64,000 nucleotides of DNA from Methylococcus mesophilus. GTDB taxonomy: Bacteria > Pseudomonadota > Gammaproteobacteria > Methylococcales > Methylococcaceae. Below the pieces are notes generated by a model that had not been told where the DNA came from, ran no database searches, and was given only the letters and a program-made list of their open reading frames with translations. The position numbers were made by a program, and so were the translations under genes. The stretch lies in the NCBI RefSeq assembly GCF_026247885.1, contig NZ_CP110921.1, positions 1,731,001 through 1,795,000 of the forward strand, given 5' to 3'. Of the stretch, positions 40,709-48,593 are shown piece after piece. Position 1 is the stretch's first letter. Every line of letters starts with the position of its first letter.

Positions 40709-41182
40709 ATGAGCCAGTTTCTGAATGATTTGGAGGTACGTCTTTACGGCTGGGAAGAAGGCAGCGCCAATTGGATCACCCTTGCTTCTCTCCGCTACGA
40801 ATCAACCTTTCTGGGGGATGCCGTATCCATTCCGGAAGAATTCGTCACGGATTTCGCGTCAGTGCCACGCCTTCCGCTTGCCTATCTATTGGCGCGAGGA
40901 CGAGCGATACGTCCCGCCGTCATCCATGACTATGCCTAGCAAACCCACAGGCGCCCTCTGGAAATAGGCGGCAGCCGCCCGGTTACGCGCGAGGAGACGG
41001 ATAACGTATTCAAGGAAGCCATGGAAGCCGACCCTTGGTCGGGCACGGGACCATGTACTCAGCGGCTTATGTGGCGGATGGTCCGGTGGTTTGGAGGCGC
41101 AATCTGGGACAGGCACGGAGACCGCCAAAGCCTCCTCAACCCGCTGTGGACCAGGAGTGGCTGGCCGGATCTGGCGAGATGA
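40709..41182 (+). pseudogene. DUF1353 phage-type gene interrupted by TAG
   Basis: GAGGGG precedes the ATG by six bases. The first 76 codons match DUF1353 (FVTDFASVPRLPLAYLLARG, then VIHDYA). A TAG at 40937-40939 stands where the family has HDYLY; the same frame continues open to TGA 41180-41182 with SRPVTREETDNVFKEAMEAD and LMWRMVRWFGGAIW, the expected C-terminal half. A single TAC-to-TAG change explains it. DUF1353 proteins occur in phages and prophages; function unknown. Confidence 0.75.
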
Positions 41183-41287
<105 letters not shown>

Positions 41288-41392
41288 TCCGCCACTCTCT
41301 AGATATTGGATTACAAATCAAAGCCTTACAAACGCCCGCAACAAAAAACGAAGTCTTGTAAAGCCTTGATTTAACGTAATCGTAGCCTCACG

Positions 41393-41414
41393 ACGGTTAC
41401 GAAATGGCTACGCT
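41393..41414. repeat. Third copy of integrase-tail segment
   Basis: GGTTACGAAATGGCTACGCT (41395-41414) is identical to 53674-53693, the last codons of the integrase. It lies inside the island, just after the left repeat and at the vapC stop, and suggests repeated recombination at the same end sequence. Confidence 0.6.
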
Positions 41415-41838
41415 ATTCCCTCACCCAAGGATTGAGCAACCGGACTGGCATCCGCTCAAAGTCGGCCGTGTTTCGAGTCACCAAAGTCAGATTGTGGCAA
41501 ACCGCCGTCGCCCCGATCAGGCTATCGATGACAGGCAAAGACAAGCCCGATTTCGCCGCAGAGCCTTGGAGTACCCCCCATTCCAGCGCCACGGCCGCAT
41601 TGACCGGCAAAATCCGCCCTTCGAATCGTCCCTGCAAATCCTGTTCAAGCCAAAGCTGCAAAACCTGGCTTCGTCTTGCGTCCTCCAGCTTTGCGATGCC
41701 CTTCTGAATTTCGCCCAGCACGATAACGCTGATAAACAGCCTCGACTCGTCGACCGCCTCAACCCACGCGGTCACGTTCGGATCAGGCGCCGGTTTTCGT
41801 AACTCGGACAGAACGCACGTATCGAGCAAATAGCTCAC
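41413..41838 (-). CDS. VapC-type PIN-domain toxin
   Basis: RNase toxin of a type II pair, 141 aa from GTG 41838, which overlaps the antitoxin stop as GTGA. PIN signatures: YLLDTCVLSELRKP (first Asp), VIVLGEIQKGI (Glu), LPVIDSLIGATA (Asp) and LVTRNTADFE (Asp). A longer frame runs into the antitoxin gene and is ignored. Appears intact. Confidence 0.9.
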   Translation of the reverse strand: MSYLLDTCVLSELRKPAPDPNVTAWVEAVDESRLFISVIVLGEIQKGIAKLEDARRSQVLQLWLEQDLQGRFEGRILPVNAAVALEWGVLQGSAAKSGLSLPVIDSLIGATAVCHNLTLVTRNTADFERMPVRLLNPWVRE

Positions 41839-42080
41839 AGCTCGATGTCCCGGCCGACGTCCTTTGAGCGCGTCAGGTCCAGCTCTACTTCGGCCCACGG
41901 CGAAGCCTGGAAGAAGCTGACGAGCGATCCGCTTTTCATCGTCAACCGCCGGTAATCCTCAGCCGAAAGGATCACCGCCGTTTCCCTTCCCCGAACCGTA
42001 ATAGCTTGCGGACCCGATTTCTGGGCCGCCTGAATCACTTCGCTAAGTTTGTTCTTTGCCTCTTGCAGTTGCCAACACAT
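41835..42080 (-). CDS. Phd/YefM-type antitoxin
   Basis: 81-aa antitoxin upstream of and overlapping the PIN toxin. The N terminus (WQLQEAKNKLSEVIQAAQ) and AITVRGRETAVILSAEDY are the Phd/YefM DNA-binding domain; the C-terminal tail binds the toxin. In such pairs the antitoxin and complex repress their own promoter. Confidence 0.9.
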   Translation of the reverse strand: MCWQLQEAKNKLSEVIQAAQKSGPQAITVRGRETAVILSAEDYRRLTMKSGSLVSFFQASPWAEVELDLTRSKDVGRDIEL

Positions 42081-42200
42081 TGCCTTCTCCTCCTCATAAC
42101 AACCTAGACAGTCTAGCTTGTTTCGAGGGCATCAACTATACCTGTTCCCGCACCTTCGGCGGTCATTGAACGTTGTGGGCTGGTCGCCTAAGTTGAATGG

Positions 42201-42236
42201 TGCGCCTCATGCTTCAGCGCACGCTACGCGGGCTCC
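42201..42236. repeat. Hairpin repeat, copy A
   Basis: GTGCGC-N11-GCGCAC hairpin (starting at 42200) with loop CTCATGCTTCA, followed by GCTACGCGGGCTCC. Related copies at 43148, 46619 and 46980. GCCTAAG lies 12 bases upstream, as beside the other cassette-like genes. Confidence 0.55.
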
Positions 42237-42302
42237 AGCTTTAGCGATATAGCTTGTATCGATGCTTTCATAGCAGGGTGTCGCACCCCATGTATTGACA
42301 GC

Positions 42303-42656
42303 GTGCGCACATGGCAGCACCATAGCAAAGCCGAATGCCACGAAATAGGCACGCCCATACAGCCGACCACAACGCCTGAAAATAGCGGCCAAACCCGTGA
42401 CATCAACATCAACATCCGAGCCAAGCGGAAACAGCGCGACCTCATCGACCAGGCCGCCGAGCTGCTGGGCAAAACACGCTCGGACTTTATGCTTGAAACC
42501 GCCTGCCGGGAAGCCGAAGACATACTTCTCGATCAGCGCGTCTTCACGCTCGATGCTGACACCTTCGAAAAATTCCAGGCCCTGCTCGACTCACCGACCG
42601 GCGACAACCCCAAGCTCCGGAAACTGATGGCAACCAAAGCCCCGTGGGAGCCGTGA
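42303..42656 (+). CDS. DUF1778 (TacA-type) antitoxin, start uncertain
   Basis: Antitoxin of a GNAT-toxin pair. The conserved part INIRAKRKQRDLIDQAAELL then GKTRSDFMLE is a ribbon-helix-helix; RVFTLDADTFEKFQALLDSP is the toxin-binding tail. The only in-frame start is GTG 42303, without a good ribosome-binding site, so the true 5' end may be damaged. The toxin frame begins one base after the stop. Confidence 0.7.
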   Translation: MRTWQHHSKAECHEIGTPIQPTTTPENSGQTRDININIRAKRKQRDLIDQAAELLGKTRSDFMLETACREAEDILLDQRVFTLDADTFEKFQALLDSPTGDNPKLRKLMATKAPWEP

Positions 42657-42657
42657 T

Positions 42658-43136
42658 TTGTCGGAAGGTCCGAGATGGAAGGCACCCGAGCCGCTTACCG
42701 TAGCTCATCAACTCGCCGGCTTTGTAAGCGGCGAATCAACCCTAGACCACTGGCTAAGACACCGCACCTTGCGTAACCAAGGTAGTGGTGCCTCCCGCAC
42801 CTACGTCCTCTGTGCCGACGGCCAGGTGATTGCCTACTACTGTCTGGCAACCGCATCCATCATGAGCGAGCAAGCCTCAGGGCGAATCCGGCGCAACATG
42901 CCCGACCCCATCTCGGCCGCCTCGCGGTCGACCGCCGGTGGCAAGGACAGGGCATCGGCAAGGCTCTGCTGCGTGACGCCATTCTCCGCACGGTCCGAGT
43001 CTCGGAAATCGTCGGCGTCAAAGCGCTCCTGGTCTATGCGCTGACCGAGTCCGCCGTCAACTTCTACCTAGCCGACGGCTGCCACCCCTCGCCGGTTAAT
43101 CCAAGGACGCTTTTTCTGTCGGTTTCGGAGGTTTGA
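42658..43136 (+). pseudogene. GNAT-family (TacT-type) toxin, frameshifted
   Basis: Starts TTG 42658 right after the DUF1778 gene. The first half reads normally (ESTLDHWLRHRTLRNQGSGA, VIAYYCLATASI, RRNMPDP). About a dozen bases seem lost after NMPDPI; the next frame then gives LGRLAVDRRWQGQGIGKALL, LLVYALTESAVNFYLADG and a normal end. The acetyl-CoA loop is present but out of frame, so no active toxin is expected. Confidence 0.8.
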
Positions 43137-43147
43137 GTATCACCCGG

Positions 43148-43181
43148 TGCGCTTCATACTTCAGCGCACGCTACGCGAGCC
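43148..43181. repeat. Hairpin repeat, copy B
   Basis: GTGCGC-N11-GCGCAC with loop TTCATACTTCA, then GCTACGCGAGCC; same layout as copy A. It follows the broken GNAT toxin gene by 11 bases and precedes the AT-rich exported gene. Confidence 0.55.
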
Positions 43182-43414
43182 ATCCTCTCAACACATGGAG
43201 TCTCCGGAAAATTCAGGACGGTTCACTTCTATGGTGGCCGTGGCACTGTCTTTAAGTTAGCATCGCCGTAGCGTGGCAAGCGACAGCTGATTTGATGAAA
43301 TATCTATGCCCCGTCATCTCACTTCGCATCGGAACCACTCCTATACTTGCGCTGTCAAAGAATATGAAAATTAATAAAATAATTCGATTCTCAAGGAGAA
43401 ATGGAGCAATATAA

Positions 43415-45556
43415 ATGAAAACAAATATTCAACAAATTAGATTGTGGTTGCTAAGCATCTCTTTTCTTTTCTTAACACCTTGCCTCTTACAGGCACAGCA
43501 AGGTGAGGTTTGGCAGAGTGTTATTACTCATCTCCCACAAAAAGAAGCGCCTAAAATTACAGTTCACGCCCCTACCGATCCCTGGCAACGGTATTTTAGA
43601 TTTAAGAATGACTCAAATATCACGGTTTACCCCGTCTTTGAAAGCCCGGTTGGTCCCAACCTTGGCCCAAATAATGAGTGCAAAACTGAAGGCCTACCCA
43701 ACGACTCCGTAAGGCGTATTCTCGTTAACTATCAGCAAAAAGGGGCTGGTCTACCGCCGGGCATGGAGGTCACGGTTAATCTTCCAAAGGAAAAGCCGTG
43801 TTGGTATATTGCATCTAGACTATTAATCTTTACGGCAAATATTGACGAATTCAATGCCAATTTGCCGCAGGCAGCGCAAAATCAAATTACGGTGCCTGAC
43901 AATCTTGGGCTGAGCAATATCTGTGGCGGTGATGCATGCTGGACGGGAACAGCCGGCGCGGCGTACCAGAACGACGCTCCAGCCCAGTTGATAGAATTTA
44001 ATGTAGATAATATCAATATTGATAATGGACAAGACTTTCCCGATCGCAATAATAAGTCCGGGCTTCCCGCAATTGACTTTGATGTATCTTATGTTGATGA
44101 CGCATATATTCCAGTCGCGCTCAGTATAGATGATGGTGGCGCAACATATTACATGGGCACCGTGATTCCATTCGAAAATTTTTATCGAGCGAAGCAGGGA
44201 TTCTTGGCCGGTGGTGCCGACTGGGTGCAATATTCGGCATTTTCAGAAGAAGCTTGGCCTTATAATATATTTCATGAGCTTGTTACTAATACATATAAGA
44301 TTCCTTCGGCAGATATTTTTGCCGTGGGCACTTGGACCTCTGGGCGTTCAAATTATTATGCTGTGCCTCCCAACGTAGGGGTGCGCGCATGCTCTGCTAA
44401 TCCGGCTTGCGTGGAGGCTGGTTTAAGTGGAAATTGCTGCCCGAATGATAACAATGCTCAGCTCGGGTGCTGTGATGTGCAAGCATATATAATAGAGGGG
44501 ACGGAAAAGAAATATGACAATCAAAACAACGTATATTATACGAGCCAGGCATTAAAATCGCTCACAGAGCGTTGGACGCAATGGCTTCACCCCAAAGGTG
44601 ACCCGAAGGACCCGTGCACCAGCATCAGCAAAATTAATACTTGGCCACCTGCTAACGCTTTAGTGTTCAACCAGCAAGTAAAGCAGGCCTTTTGCGATTC
44701 ATTCAGAGAGACAGTACAGTTTGTTTGGGGTCAATTTAGTCAAGCAAACTGCACCACTATCGTGATTCCAGAAGAGAAAAACCAATGCCTAGTGGCGGCC
44801 ATTGTTGGGTACACTTCACAGTCCGGGGGACAGCTGAACGAGAGTGTACAGGCCTTACAAAGAAGCTTGCCATGGAACCCTTCCTCGCCGAAGTATCAGG
44901 ATGATAAATTTGTTCTTTACTGGGCTCCAGTTGACAGCGTTTTCAACCTAAACCCTTATGCTGGCTTCGTGCATAATACCATCGCTGCTCCGGGAGCTTA
45001 CTCCTTCTCTATCGATGATCGTTATGGGAACTTTGGAGGTAAGGGCTCAGGGTTGCTTGTCGATATCGGTGGCTCATCGATTTTGGCGAATAAAGCGCCG
45101 TACGATCCTTATGAGCAATTTTCCGTGAACTTGGCAGCGGGATGGCATCATGCCAATATCTGCGGCAGAGAGGTGCAATTTCCGCCACAAGCCCAGATTT
45201 TACCGCCAAATGGCAAAGGAATTTCCTACCCGTTCAACTTCTGGAACAGTGGGAATCCGACGAATCAATGTACAATTATTCTGTATGCGGATGCGGCAGG
45301 GACGAAATATACGAAATATCAGGTCAATAAAAATGTGACTACCGTCATAGACACATATACTGGGTTATCACATAAGGTGACTGGAGTTTCCTTTGACCTA
45401 ACCAAGTGTGCACTAGCTTCGACGCTTCCCCTTGTGTGCAAGGGGACCAACCTCGCAGCTCCATCGAATAACGGAAATATCGTCTATGAGAGCGTTCTAA
45501 AGATGTCCAGGCCTAATATCTATTTAGCAGTTCCCCAACCGAATTGGCCTCAGTAA
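43415..45556 (+). CDS. Large AT-rich exported protein, unknown
   Basis: 713 aa with a signal peptide (LWLLSISFLFLTPCLLQAQ) and GGAG eight bases before ATG 43415. Codon use is far more AT-rich than the chromosome (many AAT, ATT, TAT), so recent transfer is likely. It is rich in Asn, Tyr, Trp and Pro, with about 18 Cys including NCCPNDN and LGCCDV. The strand-like text DFDVSYVDDAYIPVALSIDD recalls the thaumatin/GH64 type of beta fold, but this is weak. A C-terminal part has YSFSIDDRYGNFGGKGSG. Not a recognised family. It stands alone between repeats. Confidence 0.8.
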   Translation: MKTNIQQIRLWLLSISFLFLTPCLLQAQQGEVWQSVITHLPQKEAPKITVHAPTDPWQRYFRFKNDSNITVYPVFESPVGPNLGPNNECKTEGLPNDSVRRILVNYQQKGAGLPPGMEVTVNLPKEKPCWYIASRLLIFTANIDEFNANLPQAAQNQITVPDNLGLSNICGGDACWTGTAGAAYQNDAPAQLIEFNVDNINIDNGQDFPDRNNKSGLPAIDFDVSYVDDAYIPVALSIDDGGATYYMGTVIPFENFYRAKQGFLAGGADWVQYSAFSEEAWPYNIFHELVTNTYKIPSADIFAVGTWTSGRSNYYAVPPNVGVRACSANPACVEAGLSGNCCPNDNNAQLGCCDVQAYIIEGTEKKYDNQNNVYYTSQALKSLTERWTQWLHPKGDPKDPCTSISKINTWPPANALVFNQQVKQAFCDSFRETVQFVWGQFSQANCTTIVIPEEKNQCLVAAIVGYTSQSGGQLNESVQALQRSLPWNPSSPKYQDDKFVLYWAPVDSVFNLNPYAGFVHNTIAAPGAYSFSIDDRYGNFGGKGSGLLVDIGGSSILANKAPYDPYEQFSVNLAAGWHHANICGREVQFPPQAQILPPNGKGISYPFNFWNSGNPTNQCTIILYADAAGTKYTKYQVNKNVTTVIDTYTGLSHKVTGVSFDLTKCALASTLPLVCKGTNLAAPSNNGNIVYESVLKMSRPNIYLAVPQPNWPQ

Positions 45557-45867
45557 GTTGGGAAAGGGACAAGTTCTCTGGAGCGTCGCCATTTTTCGCG
45601 AAACCCGACAGGACATCCAAGTCACTCTCGGGAGCGAATCGTGGCGACGACTTTGCCTGCGTCCGCCTCGGCTCCGTCCGTCTCTCCGCGACGCACTCCG
45701 CTAAGGCTCCCATAATGACTTGACGCTGTGTCGGGTCCCTTATGTTTTGTCTCCGCCTGCGATGGCGCCGCGGACTCCGACAAAACACTCGGGCCTACGG
45801 CTTTGCGGGAGCGTCGCACTCGCTCGCTTCGCTCAACCTCATGGGACGTGCCGGCGAGGTGGGCCGC
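45557..45867. other. Non-coding stretch with an imperfect hairpin
   Basis: No credible gene. TGTTTTGTC (45743-45751) pairs perfectly with GACAAAACA (45779-45787), and inner TCCGC/GCGGA extends the stem. The 3' end (GGGCCGCTTAGCC at 45861) resembles the 3' part of the attC-like site at 50029-50151. A degenerate cassette end is possible. Confidence 0.4.
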
Positions 45868-46005
45868 TTAGCCATAAACTGCCAAGTGGTTCGGGATCGG
45901 TTGCAAGCTAGAGGATCGCAGCTTTGATTCGGGCGTAACAGCTTTCGGAAAGTTTGCCAGTTCCTTCTGGGCACGTTTGAGAATGACGATGGTAAGGTGC
46001 GTCAC
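45868..46005 (-). pseudogene. RelE/ParE-type toxin fragment
   Basis: From GTG 46005 the frame gives LTIVILKRAQKELANFPKAV, the N-terminal helix of RelE-family mRNA interferases, then unrelated sequence to a stop at 45868. The catalytic C-terminal half is missing. Confidence 0.6.
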
Positions 46006-46007
46006 CG

Positions 46008-46163
46008 TCAATGGTTCCTTTCGATCTCCGCTGTCGCCACATCGAACGGCACCTCTTCATCTCCGGAAGCCTTTGCCGCTTCGTAAGCCCGGATCGCTTC
46101 CAGCTCGTCCAAGTCTTTAAGAATCCTTCGGTACTCCTTCAAGCTCAGTAGGACAGCTTTCCT
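46008..46163 (-). pseudogene. Phd/RelB-type antitoxin, N-terminally truncated
   Basis: The frame opens only after an in-frame TAA, and encodes VLLSLKEYRRILKDLDELEA, IRAYEAAKASGDEEVPF and ATAEIERNH, the C-terminal half of antitoxins that pair with RelE toxins. It ends three bases before the toxin GTG. The DNA-binding N terminus is gone. Confidence 0.65.
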
Positions 46164-46219
46164 TTACGATTCCGTGCATGTCGATTTCATCATTTAGGCA
46201 GCGTGAGTTTTAACTGAAC

Positions 46220-46612
46220 ATGAATAAACACGAAGTCATCGACGCTATTGAAGCAGCAGACCAAGCGATAAATGCTCGGGACCTTATAACGCTCATGGAC
46301 TTCTATGAAGAGGACGCAACCTTAGTGATCGAACCCGGAAGATATGCGCATGGAAAAGACGCGATAATGAAAGCTTTCGAGGCAATATTCGATTTTTTCA
46401 ATCAAAGCTTACGCATCTCTCAAAGTGACTTCCAGGTTGTCGAAGGAGGAGGGGTCGCTCTGGTGATCTGTAAACTGAAATTGTCGGCTGATGGTTTAGG
46501 TGAAACTAAGGTTTCGATCGAAAGAAAGCCAACGTATATTTTCCGGAAGTCTGTAGACGGAAAATGGCGATGCTTGATCGACAACTCCTATGGTGTAGAG
46601 CTAGTAGCCTAA
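46220..46612 (+). CDS. NTF2-like/SnoaL-type small protein
   Basis: 130 aa with the NTF2-like cone fold pattern: AADQAINARDLITLMDFYEE, DATLVIEPG, HGKDAIMKAFEAI, then strands ending KWRCLIDNSYG. Members bind small hydrophobic ligands or act as isomerases; substrate unknown. The stop lies in GCCTAAG, as in the SRPBCC cassette gene at 49612, and a repeat copy follows directly, so this looks like a captured cassette. Confidence 0.8.
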   Translation: MNKHEVIDAIEAADQAINARDLITLMDFYEEDATLVIEPGRYAHGKDAIMKAFEAIFDFFNQSLRISQSDFQVVEGGGVALVICKLKLSADGLGETKVSIERKPTYIFRKSVDGKWRCLIDNSYGVELVA

Positions 46613-46618
46613 GCGGCA

Positions 46619-46639
46619 CCCTTGATGCTTCAGCGCGCC
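46619..46639. repeat. Hairpin repeat, copy C (degenerate)
   Basis: CTTGATGCTTCAGCGCGCC retains the loop and right arm of copies A and B; the left arm is lost. It separates the NTF2-like gene from a truncated toxin gene. Confidence 0.4.
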
Positions 46640-46644
46640 TTATA

Positions 46645-46697
46645 CCTTTGGCGATTTCCTGTTCCGCCTCCGGCGTAAGAAGCACAGTGGCCGTCAT
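46645..46697 (-). pseudogene. ParE-type toxin, 5' stub
   Basis: ATG 46697 overlaps the antitoxin stop (ATGA). Only about 17 codons are recognisable (TATVLLTPEAEQEIAK, the first strand and helix of a ParE toxin), identical in type to the fuller copy at 51058-51363. The rest was replaced at the boundary with the NTF2-like cassette. Confidence 0.65.
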
Positions 46698-46927
46698 CGG
46701 CCGTTCGTGATTCGCTGCCTTACCTCATCCCAGGAAGACAGTGGGCTTTCGTTCTTCTCCAGCGCATCGATTCGCTTCTCCAACTCCCGCGCCTGGGCCT
46801 CGGGCAAACCGAAATTCTCCTGCGGAATAGCAATGCTATCCCACAAGTCCTCCACGATCTGGATACGCTCCGGGATCGAAAGCCCCTTCAAGGATTCCAG
46901 GAGTTGGGTGCTTGGTATTTCTGGCAT
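46694..46927 (-). CDS. Addiction-module antitoxin (PF09720 type), intact copy
   Basis: 77 aa: PEIPSTQLLESLKGLSIPER, IQIVEDLWDSIA, then a charged tail (ALEKNESPLSSWDEVRQRI). This matches the 'putative addiction module component' family that pairs with ParE/RelE toxins. Its own toxin is truncated, so it may act on a homologous toxin elsewhere or be a relic. Two more partial copies occur at 48802 and 51361. Confidence 0.8.
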   Translation of the reverse strand: MPEIPSTQLLESLKGLSIPERIQIVEDLWDSIAIPQENFGLPEAQARELEKRIDALEKNESPLSSWDEVRQRITNGR

Positions 46928-46979
46928 CTTCTAGCCTCGTCTATGTCGTTCGGGATGAGGCCTGCTTTCACCTGAACGG

Positions 46980-47012
46980 TACACTTCATGCTTCAGCGCA
47001 CCCAACTCGGGC
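46980..47012. repeat. Hairpin repeat, copy D
   Basis: ACTTCATGCTTCAGCGCAC followed by CCAACTCGGGCT; shares loop, right arm and 3' flank with copy A, with a degraded left arm. It lies between the antitoxin gene and the end of the Cys-rich exported gene. Confidence 0.5.
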
Positions 47013-47026
47013 TTTGTTGAAGCTTA

Positions 47027-47824
47027 TTACATGCTCGCGGGTTCCGTCGCTGTGCAAGAAATTGAACCGTCTGCTCCCTCTATGCACTTGCATTCGCAAC
47101 TGTTCACCGCTTGAGGCTTCCCATACAGGACGACGTTTGCGATATCGGGTGCGCCAGCCGCTACGCCGACGGGGATGCTGCTGCCGTTTGCGGTTGGCGA
47201 GGGCACGCTGCACTTCGCGCAGCCGCTGTCGTCACATCTCCGCCCTACGGGGGCATAGGGTGAATAGGGGCCACTTACCTGATACCCAAGCGAGCTCGTA
47301 CTGCCAGGTGTCGATGCGTTCGAGATCTGAGACGAGCAGATGATTTCACCCTTTTTGAGCCGCCGCTCGAAGCCGGGGAATCGCTGGCCTTTCGTGCTCG
47401 TAAAGCAGAACGCGCCATCGGCTTGGGCGTAAGCAACCGGCGCCTCTATTCCGCCCTGGGTGTTGGCCGATCCCGGACATGTATACATCGCTTGGCTTCC
47501 TCCTTTTCTCACCTCGGGTGGGAGGCTGTATGTACTCAGCATATAACCGTTGAAGCGGCCTTGCCGATTAATGTCGCAGCCGTTGACTTCCTCACCTGAT
47601 AATGCCGTATAAGAGGCGCTACTGCTGATGCTATCTCCGAACTTAATGTCGCACTTACAGTACGCAACATTGTCGTAGACGAAGCACTCCGCCGATGCGC
47701 AAAGTGCATAGGTTTGATTTTTGCAAATATTGATCGGGGGCTCTTGGGACTGTTCCGAAACAGCCGGCTCTGCAACCGCTAAAGAGGCCGAAATCAGTGT
47801 TAACCAAAGCAAGAAACGGATCAT
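47027..47824 (-). CDS. Exported cysteine-rich protein, unknown
   Basis: 265 aa with AGGAG nine bases before ATG 47824 and a signal peptide (FLLWLTLISASLAVA). The mature part has many Cys in pairs: ICKNQTYALCASAECFV, AYCKCD, CDDSGCAKCS and CECKCIEG. It probably folds through disulfides in the periplasm or outside the cell. Ser/Gly/Pro-rich middle. No family recognised; GC is below the backbone. It may be cassette-borne. Confidence 0.7.
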   Translation of the reverse strand: MIRFLLWLTLISASLAVAEPAVSEQSQEPPINICKNQTYALCASAECFVYDNVAYCKCDIKFGDSISSSASYTALSGEEVNGCDINRQGRFNGYMLSTYSLPPEVRKGGSQAMYTCPGSANTQGGIEAPVAYAQADGAFCFTSTKGQRFPGFERRLKKGEIICSSQISNASTPGSTSSLGYQVSGPYSPYAPVGRRCDDSGCAKCSVPSPTANGSSIPVGVAAGAPDIANVVLYGKPQAVNSCECKCIEGADGSISCTATEPASM

Positions 47825-47916
47825 CGAAATTTCTCCTCTTAGTGTTGTGTAATCGGTTGGGGTATAGGAGTTGAGGTGGAGCCTTTCCTAATATTAAACC
47901 AAGTAATGTCACATAC

Positions 47917-48185
47917 AAAGCGTTGCGTGAAGGGCAAACGGTGCAGAGCGTGGCGGCGGTAAGGCGAATCATGAAGCTGCTGCGGTTTACGGCGCAGAAG
48001 CCGCTGTATCAGGCCTGGCAACAGGATGCCGCTCCGGTCCGCCAGTGGGAAACCGACACCCCCCCCGGCTCTTCGAGCCGAAGCGCAAGCCACGGGGGCC
48101 AGGATCTACTTCGCCGACGAATCGGGGATGCGGTCGGACTATCACACCGGCACCACCTGGGCGCCGCCGGTAAGCCGCCCATGGT
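47917..48185 (+). pseudogene. IS630-family transposase fragment
   Basis: Broken frames match IS630: ALREGQTVQSVAAVRRIMKL, LRFTAQKPLYQAWQQDAAPV and, after a frameshift in a C8 run, ATGARIYFADESGMRSDYH and TGTTWAPP. The first catalytic Asp region (FADESG) survives; the rest is absent and runs into a GNAT toxin fragment. Confidence 0.7.
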
Positions 48186-48204
48186 GATTCTCGGTGCCAT
48201 GATG

Positions 48205-48457
48205 CGCAAGCTCGGCCGCCTCGCCGTCGACCCTCGGGGGCAAGGACAGGGCATCGACAAGGCTCTGCTGCGTGACGCCATCCTCCGCACGGTCCAAAGT
48301 CTCTGAAATTGTCGGCGTCAAGGCGCTATCGGTTCACGCGCTTTCGCAGTCTGCCGTAGCCTTCTACCAAGCCTACGGCTTTCAGCCCTCGTTGGCTAAT
48401 CCAAGGATACTTTTCTTGTCGATTTCCGAGATTCGAAGTAAGGATTTGTATATCTGA
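48205..48457 (+). pseudogene. Second GNAT (TacT-type) toxin fragment
   Basis: C-terminal half only: LGRLAVDPRGQGQGIDKALL and RDAILRTV, then a frameshift and SEIVGVKALSVHALSQSAVA, FYQAYGFQPSL. Very close in sequence to the copy at 42658. The N-terminal half and its antitoxin were replaced by IS630 sequence. Confidence 0.7.
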
Positions 48458-48593
48458 ATCTATTGGGGTTTCTATCTATATCGATTAGCGATAGGGATTT
48501 TTTCCCTTTATGTGAATTTGGTTTTCCTCTCAGACAACGCCACTTTGCCAAAGCACTGATCGTCGTCTACCGGCGACATGCGTTAAGCTAAGC

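Noticed and set aside
43415-45556. Firm assignment as thaumatin-like or GH64 glucanase
   Set aside because: Only one strand motif resembles these families; catalytic residues and overall layout cannot be matched by eye.
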